Shown: piece after piece, positions 44,398 through 53,258 of the stretch
How positions within the stretch are numbered: position 1 is the stretch's first letter
Layout: the number at the start of each line of letters is the position of its first letter
DNA from: Xenorhabdus japonica
GTDB lineage: Bacteria; Pseudomonadota; Gammaproteobacteria; Enterobacterales; Enterobacteriaceae
Assembly: GCF_900115195.1 (NCBI RefSeq)
Contig: NZ_FOVO01000022.1
Span: 1 to 61,769, forward strand
Reading direction: 5' to 3'
DNA: 61,769 bases
The notes under the pieces: model-generated
Told to the model about the DNA's origin: nothing
The model's input: only the letters and a program-made list of their open reading frames with translations
Databases searched by the model: none
Translations under genes and position numbers: made by a program

Positions 44398-45609
44398 ATC
44401 ATGACGGTATTTCGCCATTGTCAGTCGCTGACGGATGTCTTTCACGACACTGCGCACATGGGCTTGCGAGGAAGGTGATACAGGCCGCTCAACAGGTTGA
44501 GTGAATTCAACAGATGTCTTTGCAGCAGCAGGCGTAGTAGCCGTAGTTTCAGCCTGCCCGTATAATTTCCCGTCCCGTGCCCGTTTCATCATCGTCAGCA
44601 GCCAGCCGACCGGATTGCCAATTTTTCCGGCCCGTAACGCTTTGTCCAGACAACTCAACACGGTCTGCGCCTGTTCAGCGGGCAGCGCCTGCAACTGGCT
44701 GGTCAGCATTGTCACATCGTCCGGCTCCAGTTGTCGGCAAAGTCCTTCCGGCAGAAAAACCGTGGATTGCGGATCAACGTATGTTTTTTTATTCACACTC
44801 TGTGTGAAAGAACGTACATAACGGTTCGGTTTAGCTGAATCACTATAAAGCGTTGATTTCAGACTGAGTTCGGCATCCGAATTCAGCTCATTCTGTCCCT
44901 TTGGAAGACTGGGTTCGGTTTCCGAACCCGGCTTAATTTCCCTGAGTTCGGTTTGATGTTTACCTTGTTGAAGCGACTGACGCATCACTCTTTGCTGCGG
45001 TGTCTGCACCGCATTCAACCTCTCTTCCAGCAAACGGATATGACTGTGGCGATGACGCATCAGCGGATCTTCTTTGATGTCAGTCAGCACGTCCCGGGCC
45101 GTCTGGCTGATAGTGCGGTTTTTACTGCGACAGGCTTCCGCCACGGTATCCAGCCAGTGGGGATCGAGCATTTCGGCATCACGGCAGGTCAGCGGTTCAT
45201 CATGTTGCGCATAGATATTACCCCGCACCCGCCCATGCTCATCCCGGATACGCTTGCATAGACTCAGCCAACCGGTTATTCGCAGCATCAGTAATACCCG
45301 GCTGACCGTTTCACGCGAGGCCTTGCCTTTATAGGGGGACGCCAACAACGCCTGTAATTCGTCATAGCTGGGAAACACCGCGCCTTCATTATTCAACGCA
45401 TACAGACGGATCATCATCCAGCCGGTTTTATCCAGCGGCGACAGACGATCATCCAGTAACAGGCGGCGGGGATAGGCATCCTGAATATTGCCCATAAACA
45501 ACAGACCACTGCGAAGTTGTGAAACGTCATCGTCTGAATGTTGTTCCAGACGTATTTTCATCTTGGCAATTGTGTGAGCAATTATGCTGTCTGCTGACAG
45601 GTTTATCAT
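44386..45609 (-). CDS. STY4528 family pathogenicity-island replication protein
   Basis: The 407-residue protein starts at ATG 45609 with GGAGATACGG before it; a longer in-frame start is not used. The N-terminal half (LLFMGNIQDAYPRRLLLDDRLSPLDKTGWMMIRLYA, FPSYDELQALLASPYKGKASRETVSRVLLMLRITGWLSLCKR) is a winged-helix-like DNA-binding region as in this family. A charged linker with repeated SETEPSLPKG follows, then a C-terminal helical part (LTSQLQALPAEQAQTVLSCLDKAL). Such proteins probably bind the ICE origin. The repeats downstream are candidate sites. Confidence 0.82.
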   Translation of the reverse strand: MINLSADSIIAHTIAKMKIRLEQHSDDDVSQLRSGLLFMGNIQDAYPRRLLLDDRLSPLDKTGWMMIRLYALNNEGAVFPSYDELQALLASPYKGKASRETVSRVLLMLRITGWLSLCKRIRDEHGRVRGNIYAQHDEPLTCRDAEMLDPHWLDTVAEACRSKNRTISQTARDVLTDIKEDPLMRHRHSHIRLLEERLNAVQTPQQRVMRQSLQQGKHQTELREIKPGSETEPSLPKGQNELNSDAELSLKSTLYSDSAKPNRYVRSFTQSVNKKTYVDPQSTVFLPEGLCRQLEPDDVTMLTSQLQALPAEQAQTVLSCLDKALRAGKIGNPVGWLLTMMKRARDGKLYGQAETTATTPAAAKTSVEFTQPVERPVSPSSQAHVRSVVKDIRQRLTMAKYRHDNTD

Positions 45610-45717
45610 GATCCCGTATCTCCGGCCTTTGCCTTTCAATTTAATCGGTAAAAATAATGTCAGGGCTGCATCCTGTTGTCTTGAACAAGATGCAGAATGA
45701 CACCACTTCAATACTGA

Positions 45718-45972
45718 CTATTTACGAATTTCATTGTTGTAACGTTCATGGAGCATCAGCTCCCACGATTGTCCGTCATCACGACTTAACAGACGCCAGA
45801 ACAACCCCACATTGATTTTCAGATACCCGGTGCCTCTTTCTTTCAGCCGGACGTAATTGCGCTCACCCCGCTGATAACATCGCACCTGATGCTGCGCCTT
45901 GCGACGCAGTGACAGTGGTGTCGTTGCAGGGACATGCAGGCTGGGCATCATTTCCGTTAATTTTCCTGACAT
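45718..45972 (-). CDS. Small conserved ICE protein (ParE-like region)
   Basis: The 84-residue basic protein reads HVPATTPLSLRRKAQHQVRCYQRGERNYVRLKERGTGYLKINVGLFWRLLSRDDGQSWELMLHERYNNEIRK. The part YLKINVGLFWRLLSRDDGQSWELMLHERYN is shared by short genes at this position in SPI-7-like elements. Part of it faintly resembles the RelE/ParE fold, but no antitoxin gene is paired with it, so a toxin role is not supported. It is followed 6 bases upstream of nothing but the 45609 start region, in one operon with DUF2857. Confidence 0.6.
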   Translation of the reverse strand: MSGKLTEMMPSLHVPATTPLSLRRKAQHQVRCYQRGERNYVRLKERGTGYLKINVGLFWRLLSRDDGQSWELMLHERYNNEIRK

Positions 45973-46007
45973 CGTTTCCTTTTCTGTTTATTTTTCACTG
46001 AGGACTT

Positions 46008-46583
46008 TCAGGCCTGTTTTTTGACAGATTCAGACGCTTCGTTGTGCGGCCAGTCTTTCACCGCATGCCAGACGGCCGTCAGCGAGAGTTGATGATGCGC
46101 GGCCATCTCCAGCATCATATCCAGCCCTTCGGCGCTGTCCGCATCAACAATCGCCGCGGCCTGCCAGCGTTGCCACAACTCACGATTTTCCTCTTCTGTC
46201 AGAGGCGAATTGCGTCCCGGTTTTACGGTCACCCCGGAAATACGCCGGCGGGCGGCGATTTCCAGACTGGACAAACCGAAAAAATAGCGCATCAGTTCAA
46301 TAGAGCCGCCTAATTCCAGTGCCCGGTCAATGCGCTGCAACCGCTGCTGCTCAATCCGCGCCTGATGTAAGATGCGCACCAGATTACTGTGATGGATCTG
46401 GATGGTCAGCACCGACACTGGGCTGTTGCCCAGATAGTGCAGATCTTCAATCGTCAGATTCTGCAATATCAGCATTTCAGCGGGGGCCAGCCCCAGCGCC
46501 TCACAACGGCGGATATAGCCGTTCTTCAAATCCATCACCAACTGCAACAGCAGGTTGTTGGTGGCTTGCGATAAATGATGCAT
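46008..46583 (-). CDS. DUF2857 (STY4526-like) ICE protein
   Basis: The 191-residue soluble helical protein matches DUF2857: MHHLSQATNNLLLQLVMDLKNGYIRRCEALGLAPAEM, LEIAARRRISGVTVKPGR and the end TAVWHAVKDWPHNE. The IAARRRISG part resembles a helix-turn-helix. It accompanies parB and the STY4528-like gene in all related ICEs and may help regulate them. GGAGGAAATG lies before the start codon. Complete. Confidence 0.84.
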   Translation of the reverse strand: MHHLSQATNNLLLQLVMDLKNGYIRRCEALGLAPAEMLILQNLTIEDLHYLGNSPVSVLTIQIHHSNLVRILHQARIEQQRLQRIDRALELGGSIELMRYFFGLSSLEIAARRRISGVTVKPGRNSPLTEEENRELWQRWQAAAIVDADSAEGLDMMLEMAAHHQLSLTAVWHAVKDWPHNEASESVKKQA

Positions 46584-46690
46584 ACATTTCCTCCAATATC
46601 AGGCCAGTCAAAACAAGTTGAACAACGCATTGGAAACAGGCACCCGCCTCGGACTAGTTACCCCGTTATCATCTCCGGCGCTATCTGGCG

Positions 46691-48154
46691 CTAAAGTTCA
46701 CGCAAACGACGGATCACCCGGAGAAGACGCAGAAACTTCACGGTCTGGGTATCATCCAATAACGGGGGTTCCTCCCGTCCGGCGGTGCCGAACAGAACCG
46801 CGCTTAGCGTTAATGCCGGGGCGTCAGTCGCGCTTTCTCCGGTCAGACTGACCAATAAACGCGAAAAAGCCTGCGCTGCCTGCATATTCACCAGACAAAA
46901 GCCGGCTGAACCTGCATCCGACACAGCCAGCAAATCGCAGTCACAGCCCATCACTTCGGCCAGTTCAAATGCCAGCCGGAACACCATACCTTGCAGATGC
47001 TCAATATCGTCCTGCATCGGGGAAATGTCCCAGACTGAACTGACCGGTTCCAGCCCGGTTTGGGCAAAATGCAGACATTCGGCCTCCGGAGCAGGCTGAG
47101 GTGATTCAGGCGGGTTATCCTCGTTATCCGGCTGATAAGGCGGGAGCACCGGATTTTTACGGGAGAACACGACGGATGAGCCCGTTTCTTCCACCGGGGA
47201 ATGTGCCGTCACCGGATCCGGTGTCGTCTTGCTGACGGACTGAGAAACGCGCCGCGGGTTCGATTCCGGGTTTGGCGCTCGAATCGGTGTCATGTTATGG
47301 GTTGCAGCAGAAACTGCCGGCCTGTATTCAAACGCGGTGGCCTGTTCGCCAAAGAGTTGTCTGCGATTACTTTCTTTCGGATCTAATTCCAGTATCCAGC
47401 GGTCATAATTGAGTTGCGGGTGTGGTAGGGCCTGCAATAAATCGCCAATCAGCTCATCCCAGAACATGTCCGGCGACCACTCTTCCAGTGCGTCAAACCG
47501 ACGACAACAGGTTCCAAAAACTTCATCAAAGGTCCGCGTGGATCCCGGATTGATACTGAAAACATACTGCTGCCAGACCGTCTCCGCATCCTGTCGTAAT
47601 GCCAGTAACCCCCGGATTTGCCCTACGCTCAACCCCGCATTCAGTCGATTAGGCATCCACGGGTACAGGTACTGCACGGTATCTTCCATCCGGCTGATAT
47701 AACTGCGACTGACAGGAAAGCCCGCTTCACCCAACAACCCTGATAACTCATTTTGGGTGAGTTTCTTTTGCTTCTGCGCTTCATAGAGGCTTCTGGCCTG
47801 ACAGACGCCTAATGCTTTTTCAATAAAACTCAGATCGCCCCGCAGTTCATTTTCCGCCAGATGTCCGATCACACACTGCAACCGTCCCGGCCACGGTTTA
47901 AACAGGCAATGCACCCGGTAAAACCGCTCATCACCGGTTTCCTGCCACAGCTCGGACAAAATTTGATAACGCGTATTCCCACCATCACTGAAGATATAAA
48001 CCTCGTCACCGTCCGGATCACGGGTGACTTTCGGCACCGTATCCAATCCACGGACTTTGATCGAGGCTTTGATATCGTCATAGCGCGGGTTGCGACGGGT
48101 ACGGGGGTTATCCGGATTGGGGCGAAGTTGATCCAGCGTTAAAACCATCGGCAT
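46691..48154 (-). CDS. parB: ParB family partition protein (ICE type, TIGR03764)
   Basis: The protein of about 487 residues starts PMVLTLDQLRPNPDNPRTRRNPRYDDIKASIKVRGLDTVPKV, a ParB/Srx-type nucleotide-binding fold with FSDGGNTRYQI as the conserved box. A DNA-binding helix-turn-helix (LTQNELSGLLGEAGFPVSRSYISRMED) follows near residue 145. The C-terminal part is variable, with an acidic linker. ATGs at 48154 and 48148 are both possible; GGAG lies 4 and 10 bases before them. Relatives, as I recall, have an extra N-terminal leader of 20-40 residues that is absent here (see the helicase entry). Confidence 0.85.
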   Translation of the reverse strand: MPMVLTLDQLRPNPDNPRTRRNPRYDDIKASIKVRGLDTVPKVTRDPDGDEVYIFSDGGNTRYQILSELWQETGDERFYRVHCLFKPWPGRLQCVIGHLAENELRGDLSFIEKALGVCQARSLYEAQKQKKLTQNELSGLLGEAGFPVSRSYISRMEDTVQYLYPWMPNRLNAGLSVGQIRGLLALRQDAETVWQQYVFSINPGSTRTFDEVFGTCCRRFDALEEWSPDMFWDELIGDLLQALPHPQLNYDRWILELDPKESNRRQLFGEQATAFEYRPAVSAATHNMTPIRAPNPESNPRRVSQSVSKTTPDPVTAHSPVEETGSSVVFSRKNPVLPPYQPDNEDNPPESPQPAPEAECLHFAQTGLEPVSSVWDISPMQDDIEHLQGMVFRLAFELAEVMGCDCDLLAVSDAGSAGFCLVNMQAAQAFSRLLVSLTGESATDAPALTLSAVLFGTAGREEPPLLDDTQTVKFLRLLRVIRRLREL

Positions 48155-49340
48155 CCTGCTCCAGTGAACCGGAATCACGCAGATCGCCATTGTTGGGGCG
48201 TTTATCGGGGCGATTTTCGACTTGTCGGTTAAGCTGGGACAGTGCCAGCACCGGGCAATCCAGCTCTTTGCCTAATGCTTTCAGGCTGCGGGAGATATCG
48301 GCAATTTCCTGTGTCCGGTTTTCCTGTCCGGGCGCGCACATCAGCTGGAGGTAATCCACCATAATCAGGGCGGGTTTACCGTATTTGCGGGTATAACGAC
48401 GGGCACGGGCACGCAAGAGTGCCGGTGTCTGGAGGCTGCAATCATCAATAATCAGCCGCTGATCCCATTGGGTAAACTGATCCAGACTCTGGCTGATGCG
48501 TCCCCACTGTTCATCATCCAGCAGGCCGCTGCGCAGCGCTGTTAACGCCACGCTGCCTTCCATCGCCGACAAACGCAGCATCAGTTGGGCGATCGGCATT
48601 TCCAGACTGAAAACCTGCACCACCGCATCCTCACAGCTTCGTAATGCACCGAGGCAAAACGCCAGCGCCAGTGCAGTTTTGCCCATTGAGGGGCGGGCAG
48701 CCAGCAGGATAAGATCCCCCGACTGTAAGCCACAAGTCATGTCATCCAGCGCCTGAAACCCGGTCAGTGTCCCCGTGATCCCGGTGCTGCCCTGTATGCG
48801 CTCCAGATGGTCAATCAGCGCCTCCGCCCCCTGCCGCAGGGTGACTGCCTGCTGTTGGCGGGCAGCCCCTTTTTCCGCCAGACTGAACAGCTGGCTTTCA
48901 GCCTGTTCAGCCAGAGTCGCGGCCTGCACATTAGGCTGAAAGACGTCAGCACGCAACGAGTTACCCAGTGCCAGTAACTGACGTAACTGGCTTTTTTCTG
49001 CCACCATGCGGGCGTATTCCACAATATTGGCAGCACTGGGCGTGTTTTTGCACACTTCTGCCACATACGCAAAGCCCCCCGCACTGTCCAAACGCCCCTG
49101 ATGTGCCAGTAAATCCGTCAGCGTCAACAGATCATACGGCGTATTTTTTTCTGTCAGCTCTGCCATCGCCTGAAACATTATTCGGTGTGCCGGAAAGAAA
49201 AAATCGTCAGGGGTAAGTAGCTGAACAAGGTCATCCCAGCGATCATTGTCCAGCATCAGTCCGCCAATCACGGCCATTTCAGCGTAACCATTGCTGGGTT
49301 GTACTTCATTAGCGGCTTGTAAAAAATCATGCCTGTGCAT
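48108..49340 (-). CDS. dnaB: DnaB-like replicative helicase, probably lacking its C-terminal end
   Basis: The 410-residue helicase has the DnaB N-terminal domain (AVIGGLMLDNDRWDDLVQLL), the linker, and the RecA-like core: Walker A ARPSMGKTALALA, EMPIAQLMLRLS, and LIMVDYLQLM. It ends SGSLEQDADGFNAGSTSPQSG. In DnaB about 40 further residues, including the arginine finger, follow SGSxEQDAD. The sequence turns into the parB start inside GCCGATG, so the end was probably lost by a deletion joining the two genes. The enzyme is then likely inactive or weak. The ATG at 49340 is chosen because MHRHDFLQA is the usual start. Confidence 0.85.
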   Translation of the reverse strand: MHRHDFLQAANEVQPSNGYAEMAVIGGLMLDNDRWDDLVQLLTPDDFFFPAHRIMFQAMAELTEKNTPYDLLTLTDLLAHQGRLDSAGGFAYVAEVCKNTPSAANIVEYARMVAEKSQLRQLLALGNSLRADVFQPNVQAATLAEQAESQLFSLAEKGAARQQQAVTLRQGAEALIDHLERIQGSTGITGTLTGFQALDDMTCGLQSGDLILLAARPSMGKTALALAFCLGALRSCEDAVVQVFSLEMPIAQLMLRLSAMEGSVALTALRSGLLDDEQWGRISQSLDQFTQWDQRLIIDDCSLQTPALLRARARRYTRKYGKPALIMVDYLQLMCAPGQENRTQEIADISRSLKALGKELDCPVLALSQLNRQVENRPDKRPNNGDLRDSGSLEQDADGFNAGSTSPQSG

Positions 49341-49719
49341 TATCGGCCTCCCTGCTGACATAATTCAGCGCCGCGATTAACCGCTGTTGCAGTTGGGGGG
49401 AAGCCACCCAGAACAGCACTTCGTTGGCGGTTAAATACTGCGGTTTACCCTGCTCCCAGCCGCATTCCAACAAGGCCACATTATCCGGTGTCCCGGGCAT
49501 CAGTGACAACGCACGTAATTCTTCTTCACTGCGGGGACTGAAATGTTCAACTATGTCAGGCGAAATGTCCCAGACAACCGGTAATAATGCCTGAAATTTT
49601 GCCAGTGCTGTTTTACGATCCGGCGCATCGACAAACACAAACCACTCATCCTGTGTATCCGTAAACGGCAATTCGGCATTGTCATAACAAAAACAGACAG
49701 CACGCCAGATAACATTCAT
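49327..49719 (-). CDS. Conserved ICE protein between parA and dnaB
   Basis: The 130-residue soluble protein starts MNVIWRAVCFCYDNAELPFTDTQDEWFVFVDAPDRKTALAKFQALL and ends NYVSREADNAQA. Small proteins of this kind occur between parA and the helicase gene in SPI-7-type elements; the DEWFVFVDAPDRKTAL part is characteristic. It overlaps both neighbours by 4 to 14 bases, so it is in the same operon. No function known. Confidence 0.7.
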   Translation of the reverse strand: MNVIWRAVCFCYDNAELPFTDTQDEWFVFVDAPDRKTALAKFQALLPVVWDISPDIVEHFSPRSEEELRALSLMPGTPDNVALLECGWEQGKPQYLTANEVLFWVASPQLQQRLIAALNYVSREADNAQA

Positions 49720-50603
49720 TGCACGTCCCCCGTGGGTTGGCTGATCAATACCGCATCAAACTTTGCGATCCATTCGGGGAACAATTCACAGGCAAGACAG
49801 TGCATGGTTTGCGCCGCCGCCAGGCTTTTACGGGTGGTTTTGTATTCCAGACGATGAACAGGCTGAGCACGAACATGCCCCAGTTTGTAGATATCCAGCA
49901 GATCAATGCGGGTGCTCAGCAACTGATAAACCTTTCTGCCACCCAACGCTGACGTGTCGTAGCGTTGCTGTTCGATAATATCGGTCAACTCATTAAGTGT
50001 ATCTCTGTCCAGATTGGTGCCTTCAATACCATTGGCCAGTATCTGGATCAGCGGCAGCTTAATACCGTAATTCTCAAAGGATTGCAGTCGGGTCAACATC
50101 CGCAACGTGCCGCGCAGAAACTCACGGACATCCGGTAGGATGGGTTTAATTATCCCCAGCACAAACTGAGTTGCGGTCAGTACCACCAGTTCCGTCATCA
50201 CTCCAGTTGCGCCTTTGGAGTCAATAAGAATGACGTCATATTGTTGAAAGAGCGGATGTTGCAGAATATTGCGCAAACGCAGGCGACCATCCGGGGCGTG
50301 CAGCATCGCGGTTGGCAATAATTCATCGGGATCATTGGAGACAATGACATCGAGATGACGGATCGTTGAACGGGAAATGATCTGGTTCGATTCCCCCAGA
50401 TCTACCGTCTGCATCAGCAATTCATAGAGCCCGGCAGGCGCTTCATAGTCCAGAATAAAAATACTGCTGGATGTGGGTTGTGAGTAATCGGCGTCGATCA
50501 GGAGAGTCTGTAGACCGGCATCGGCAAAAAAACCGGCCAGATTAGCCGCGTGGGTCGATTTACCTTCGCCCCCTTTGGGGGAAATTATGGGAAGAATTAT
50601 CAT
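49716..50603 (-). CDS. parA: ParA family partition ATPase of the ICE
   Basis: The 295-residue deviant Walker A ATPase starts MIILPIISPKGGEGKSTHAAN, whose PKGGEGKST is the signature of Soj/ParA proteins. It continues with LLIDADYSQPTSS and the Walker B-like YDVILIDSKGA. It works with ParB to stabilise the ICE after excision. It is the outermost gene of the element, with its start 110 bases from the attachment site, as in SPI-7 and PAPI-1. The ATG at 50603 is used rather than a GTG 9 bases earlier. Confidence 0.93.
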   Translation of the reverse strand: MIILPIISPKGGEGKSTHAANLAGFFADAGLQTLLIDADYSQPTSSSIFILDYEAPAGLYELLMQTVDLGESNQIISRSTIRHLDVIVSNDPDELLPTAMLHAPDGRLRLRNILQHPLFQQYDVILIDSKGATGVMTELVVLTATQFVLGIIKPILPDVREFLRGTLRMLTRLQSFENYGIKLPLIQILANGIEGTNLDRDTLNELTDIIEQQRYDTSALGGRKVYQLLSTRIDLLDIYKLGHVRAQPVHRLEYKTTRKSLAAAQTMHCLACELFPEWIAKFDAVLISQPTGDVQ

Positions 50604-50668
50604 TTTGCGCACCAGAACCGGTACACAAAGTAATAAGAATTACATCGTTAACATTTTTTCAACTTAGG

Positions 50669-50719
50669 AGGGGATTGAAAATCCCCGTGTCGGTGGTTCG
50701 ATTCCGCCTCCGGGCACCA
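50669..50719 (+). other. ICE attachment-site repeat: 3' 51 bases of a tRNA-Phe gene
   Basis: The sequence from AGGGGATTGAAAATCCCC through GGTTCGATTCCGCC to CGGGCACCA is the anticodon stem-loop (GAA), variable loop, T-arm and acceptor end of tRNA-Phe. The 5' third (D-arm and GCCCGGA) is missing upstream, so this is not a functional tRNA but the direct repeat left by integration at tRNA-Phe. The intact tRNA should lie left of the window. A P4-type integrase begins 169 bases to the right, so this point is also the entry site of a second island. Confidence 0.88.
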
Positions 50720-50887
50720 ATTCAACTTCCAGTGAAGTCCAGCCAAGTCAAAAAAGTTCTTAGCAAGTCCAGCAAAATCAATACTATTTACTATTTCTAC
50801 GTCTGGTTTCGTCTGTTGCAATCAAGATGCAGTGAAGGGCATAATTTCGGGGCATTTACCGTTCGATTACAAGGATTGCCCTTAATA

Positions 50888-52156
50888 ATGAAACTAAATG
50901 CCCGGCAAATCGAAACTGCAAAATCCAAAGAAAAAACCTACAAACTCTCTGATGGCGGGGGGGCTTTATTTAGAGGTCTCGTCACGCGGTTCAAAATACT
51001 GGCGGATGAAGTATTACCGCCCGACCGATAAGAAAGAAGACCGTCTGGCGTTTGGTGTTTATCCGGCAGTATCGTTAGCCGATGCCCGCGCTAAACGCGA
51101 TGAAGCCAAAAAGCTGATGGCACAAGGTCTCGATCCCAAAGCTGAGAAAAAAGGCACACCAACGCCCGCCAAAGTAAACACCTTTGAACAAGTCGCCCCA
51201 TGCATGGCAAGCAACAAACGCTGGGGCGACAGCCACCGTCAAAAAGTGCTGCGCAGCCTTGAGCAATATATTTTCCCGCATATTAGCGCCCGCGATATTA
51301 CCACATTACGTACCAGCTAGCTTTTGGCTCCGGTCAAAGCCATTGATGAACAGGGTAAACATGATATCGCCCAGCGGTTACGGCAACGTGTCACCGCTAT
51401 CATGCGCTATGCCGTCCAGAATGATATTCTCGAATCCAGCCCTGCCAGTGATATGGCTGGCGCACTTTCCACCGTAAAATCACGCCATCACCCTGCCCTG
51501 CCCATGAAGATTTACCGGATTTCCTGAACCGATTGTCTGTTTATCGCGGGCACCTACTGACCAAAATCGCGGTAGAGCTGGCGTTACTGACGTTTGTCCG
51601 CTCCAGTGAGCTGAGATTTGCCCGCTGGCAGGAAATCGACCTTGAAAACGCCGTGTGGAAAATTCCCGCCACAAGGCAACCCATTAAAGGCGTTCGATTC
51701 TCTGAGCGCGGCATGAAAATGAAAATGGATCACTTTGTGCCGTTAAGTCGTCAGGCTGTTTTGCTTATCAAAGCGTTACGCGAACTGAGTGGCAATTGCG
51801 ACGTGATGTTCCCCAGCGATCGCGACTCCAGAAAAGTCATGAGCGAAAACACGGTTAACAAGGCATTACTGGCGATGGGCTACGATACCCAGACCGAAGT
51901 CTGCGGGCATGGCTTTCGTACAATGGCACGCGGAGCGATGGGCGAATCCGGCCTGTGGAGTGATGACGCCATTGAACGCCAACTCAGCCATATCGAACGC
52001 AACAACGTGCGGGCAGCCTATATTCACACTTCCAAACATCTGGATGAACGGCGGTTGATGGTGCAATGGTCGGCGGATTATCTGGATGCGAACCGGGAAA
52101 AATCCGTGACACCGTATGACTTCGCCAAACCACTGTGCGACAGAAAAAACCGATAG
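50888..52156 (+). pseudogene. P4-type tyrosine integrase, three inactivating lesions
   Basis: From ATG 50888 the frame gives MKLNARQIETAKSKEKTYKLSDGGG and shifts at a run of seven G (50957-50963). The next frame (YLEVSSRGSKYWRMKYYRP, ADARAKRDEAKKLM) reaches TAG at 51318-51320 and goes on to RHHPALP. There a missing C near 51504 shifts it again before RLSVYRGHLLTKIAVELALLTFVRSSELR (first catalytic Arg), HGFRTMARG (HxxR) and AAYIHTSKHL (probable catalytic Tyr). Apart from these lesions the full integrase of about 420 residues is recognisable. It belonged to the island that inserted at the tRNA-Phe repeat. Confidence 0.88.
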
Positions 52157-52295
52157 TACGATTTGCAACTCGTTAATTTTCATCGGGAGAAAAACAATTA
52201 ACGCTGTTCATTTAATCTTGCATTTTAAATAATCCGCCTGTCATCAGATAACGTCCACGATGAGCGCTCAGGGACTCGGTAACAGGAGAATGAAT

Positions 52296-52502
52296 ATGAC
52301 AATGGCAGCATTAAAAATAAGTCTGATCCGTCTGCCGGAAGTACAACGCAGAACAGGTTACAGCAAAGCGTGGATTTACAAACTGATTAGCGACGGTGCA
52401 TTCCCGCAGCAGGCCAAGATTGGTCCGCGTTCAGTGGCTTTTATTGAAGCAGAGATTGATGACTGGATCGCCCAGCGCATTGCTGAATCACGCGCGGCAT
52501 AA
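52296..52502 (+). CDS. alpA: AlpA family transcriptional regulator
   Basis: The 68-residue protein MTMAALKISLIRLPEVQRRTGYSKAWIYKLISDG has a single winged helix-turn-helix (LPEVQRRTGYSKAWIYKLI) and ends RSVAFIEAEIDDWIAQRI, the AlpA pattern. AlpA controls integrase expression in P4-like islands. ATG 52296 lies 8 bases after AGGAG; ATG 52290 is an alternative. It is intact while its neighbours are decayed. Confidence 0.88.
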   Translation: MTMAALKISLIRLPEVQRRTGYSKAWIYKLISDGAFPQQAKIGPRSVAFIEAEIDDWIAQRIAESRAA

Positions 52503-52607
52503 CACAGAAAATAACATGACATAAGAACAAGATAAAAGCACAACGCCCCAGAGTGTCCGACCACATCTGAGGCGTATCACCAACAACCGTTAAGAAAGGT
52601 AAAAACG

Positions 52608-52754
52608 ATGGCTGATACACAGCATACCCAAACTCGCCCTGAATTTACAGTTCAAAAAAACAGCAAGCACCCAAAAACCGCTCGACCTGATCCAGACCGT
52701 GAAAACTTCTGCCATGTATTCTTGGCAAAATTTGTTGCCAGCTTGCGGCATTGA
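52608..52754 (+). CDS. Possible small protein between alpA and the primase
   Basis: A 48-codon frame (MADTQHTQTRPEFTVQKNSK...FVASLRH) starts at ATG 52608 with AAGAAAGGT upstream and overlaps the primase start in another frame. The good ribosome site supports translation, but composition and length give no family. It may be a leader peptide for the primase gene. Confidence 0.35.
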   Translation: MADTQHTQTRPEFTVQKNSKHPKTARPDPDRENFCHVFLAKFVASLRH

Positions 52755-53258
52755 TATCCCAGCAAAAGGTAAACATGGTACCTGCCCTGTTTGTGGCAGT
52801 ACTGACCGTTTTCACTTTATCGATGATCATCACCACGGCAATTGGCATTGCCGCCAGTGTGATACCCCGAACTATAGTGATGGGCTTGATTTGGTGGCAA
52901 AAACTAAAGGAGTTTCCATCAGTGAGGTGGCAAAAGTTGTTGCAGATGTTCTGGCGTTACCGTTGCCAGAATCCAAACCCACCAGAGAAACCATTCAAAC
53001 CACACAACTGATTGCCGAAAAAGTGGCATCACTAATGGCGCAAACTGTTGCCGGGCAATCTCCTTATCTGGCTGCAAAAGGGCTGGATTAACAAATATTG
53101 GCAAAATCTCAGCAGAAAAAGCAGCTCTTGCGGTTAATGGTTGGATCACGTTGCCACCGGATGCCGTTAAAGCTGACTAGGACGATTATCGTCAGCATCA
53201 TGGTATTGAGGCAACAAAGCAGGCATTCAGTAAGGGCTTGTATCAAATGGGGAAGTTA
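52699..53258 (+). pseudogene. P4-like primase, internal deletion plus TAG
   Basis: The first part (GTG 52699, or ATG 52714) has a zinc-ribbon primase start: MYSWQNLLPACGIDIPAKGK, CPVCGSTDRF and CRQC with DGLDLVAKTKGVSISEVAKVV. It ends at 53091 after AAKGLD. The sequence resumes in another frame as NIGKISAEKAALAVNGWITLPPDAVKAD, then TAG (53178-53180), then DDYRQHHGIEATKQAFSKGL. In related TOPRIM primases these segments are at the C-terminus (KADWDDYRQQHG), so roughly 150 residues of the TOPRIM domain are missing and a Trp codon became TAG. It is non-functional. Confidence 0.8.

Noticed and set aside
45718-45972. ParE-type toxin
   Set aside because: Only a faint similarity; there is no antitoxin gene next to it, and the gene is part of the replication operon.
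50669-50719. Functional tRNA-Phe gene
   Set aside because: The 5' third with the D-arm and the acceptor partner strand is missing, so it can only be an attachment-site repeat.
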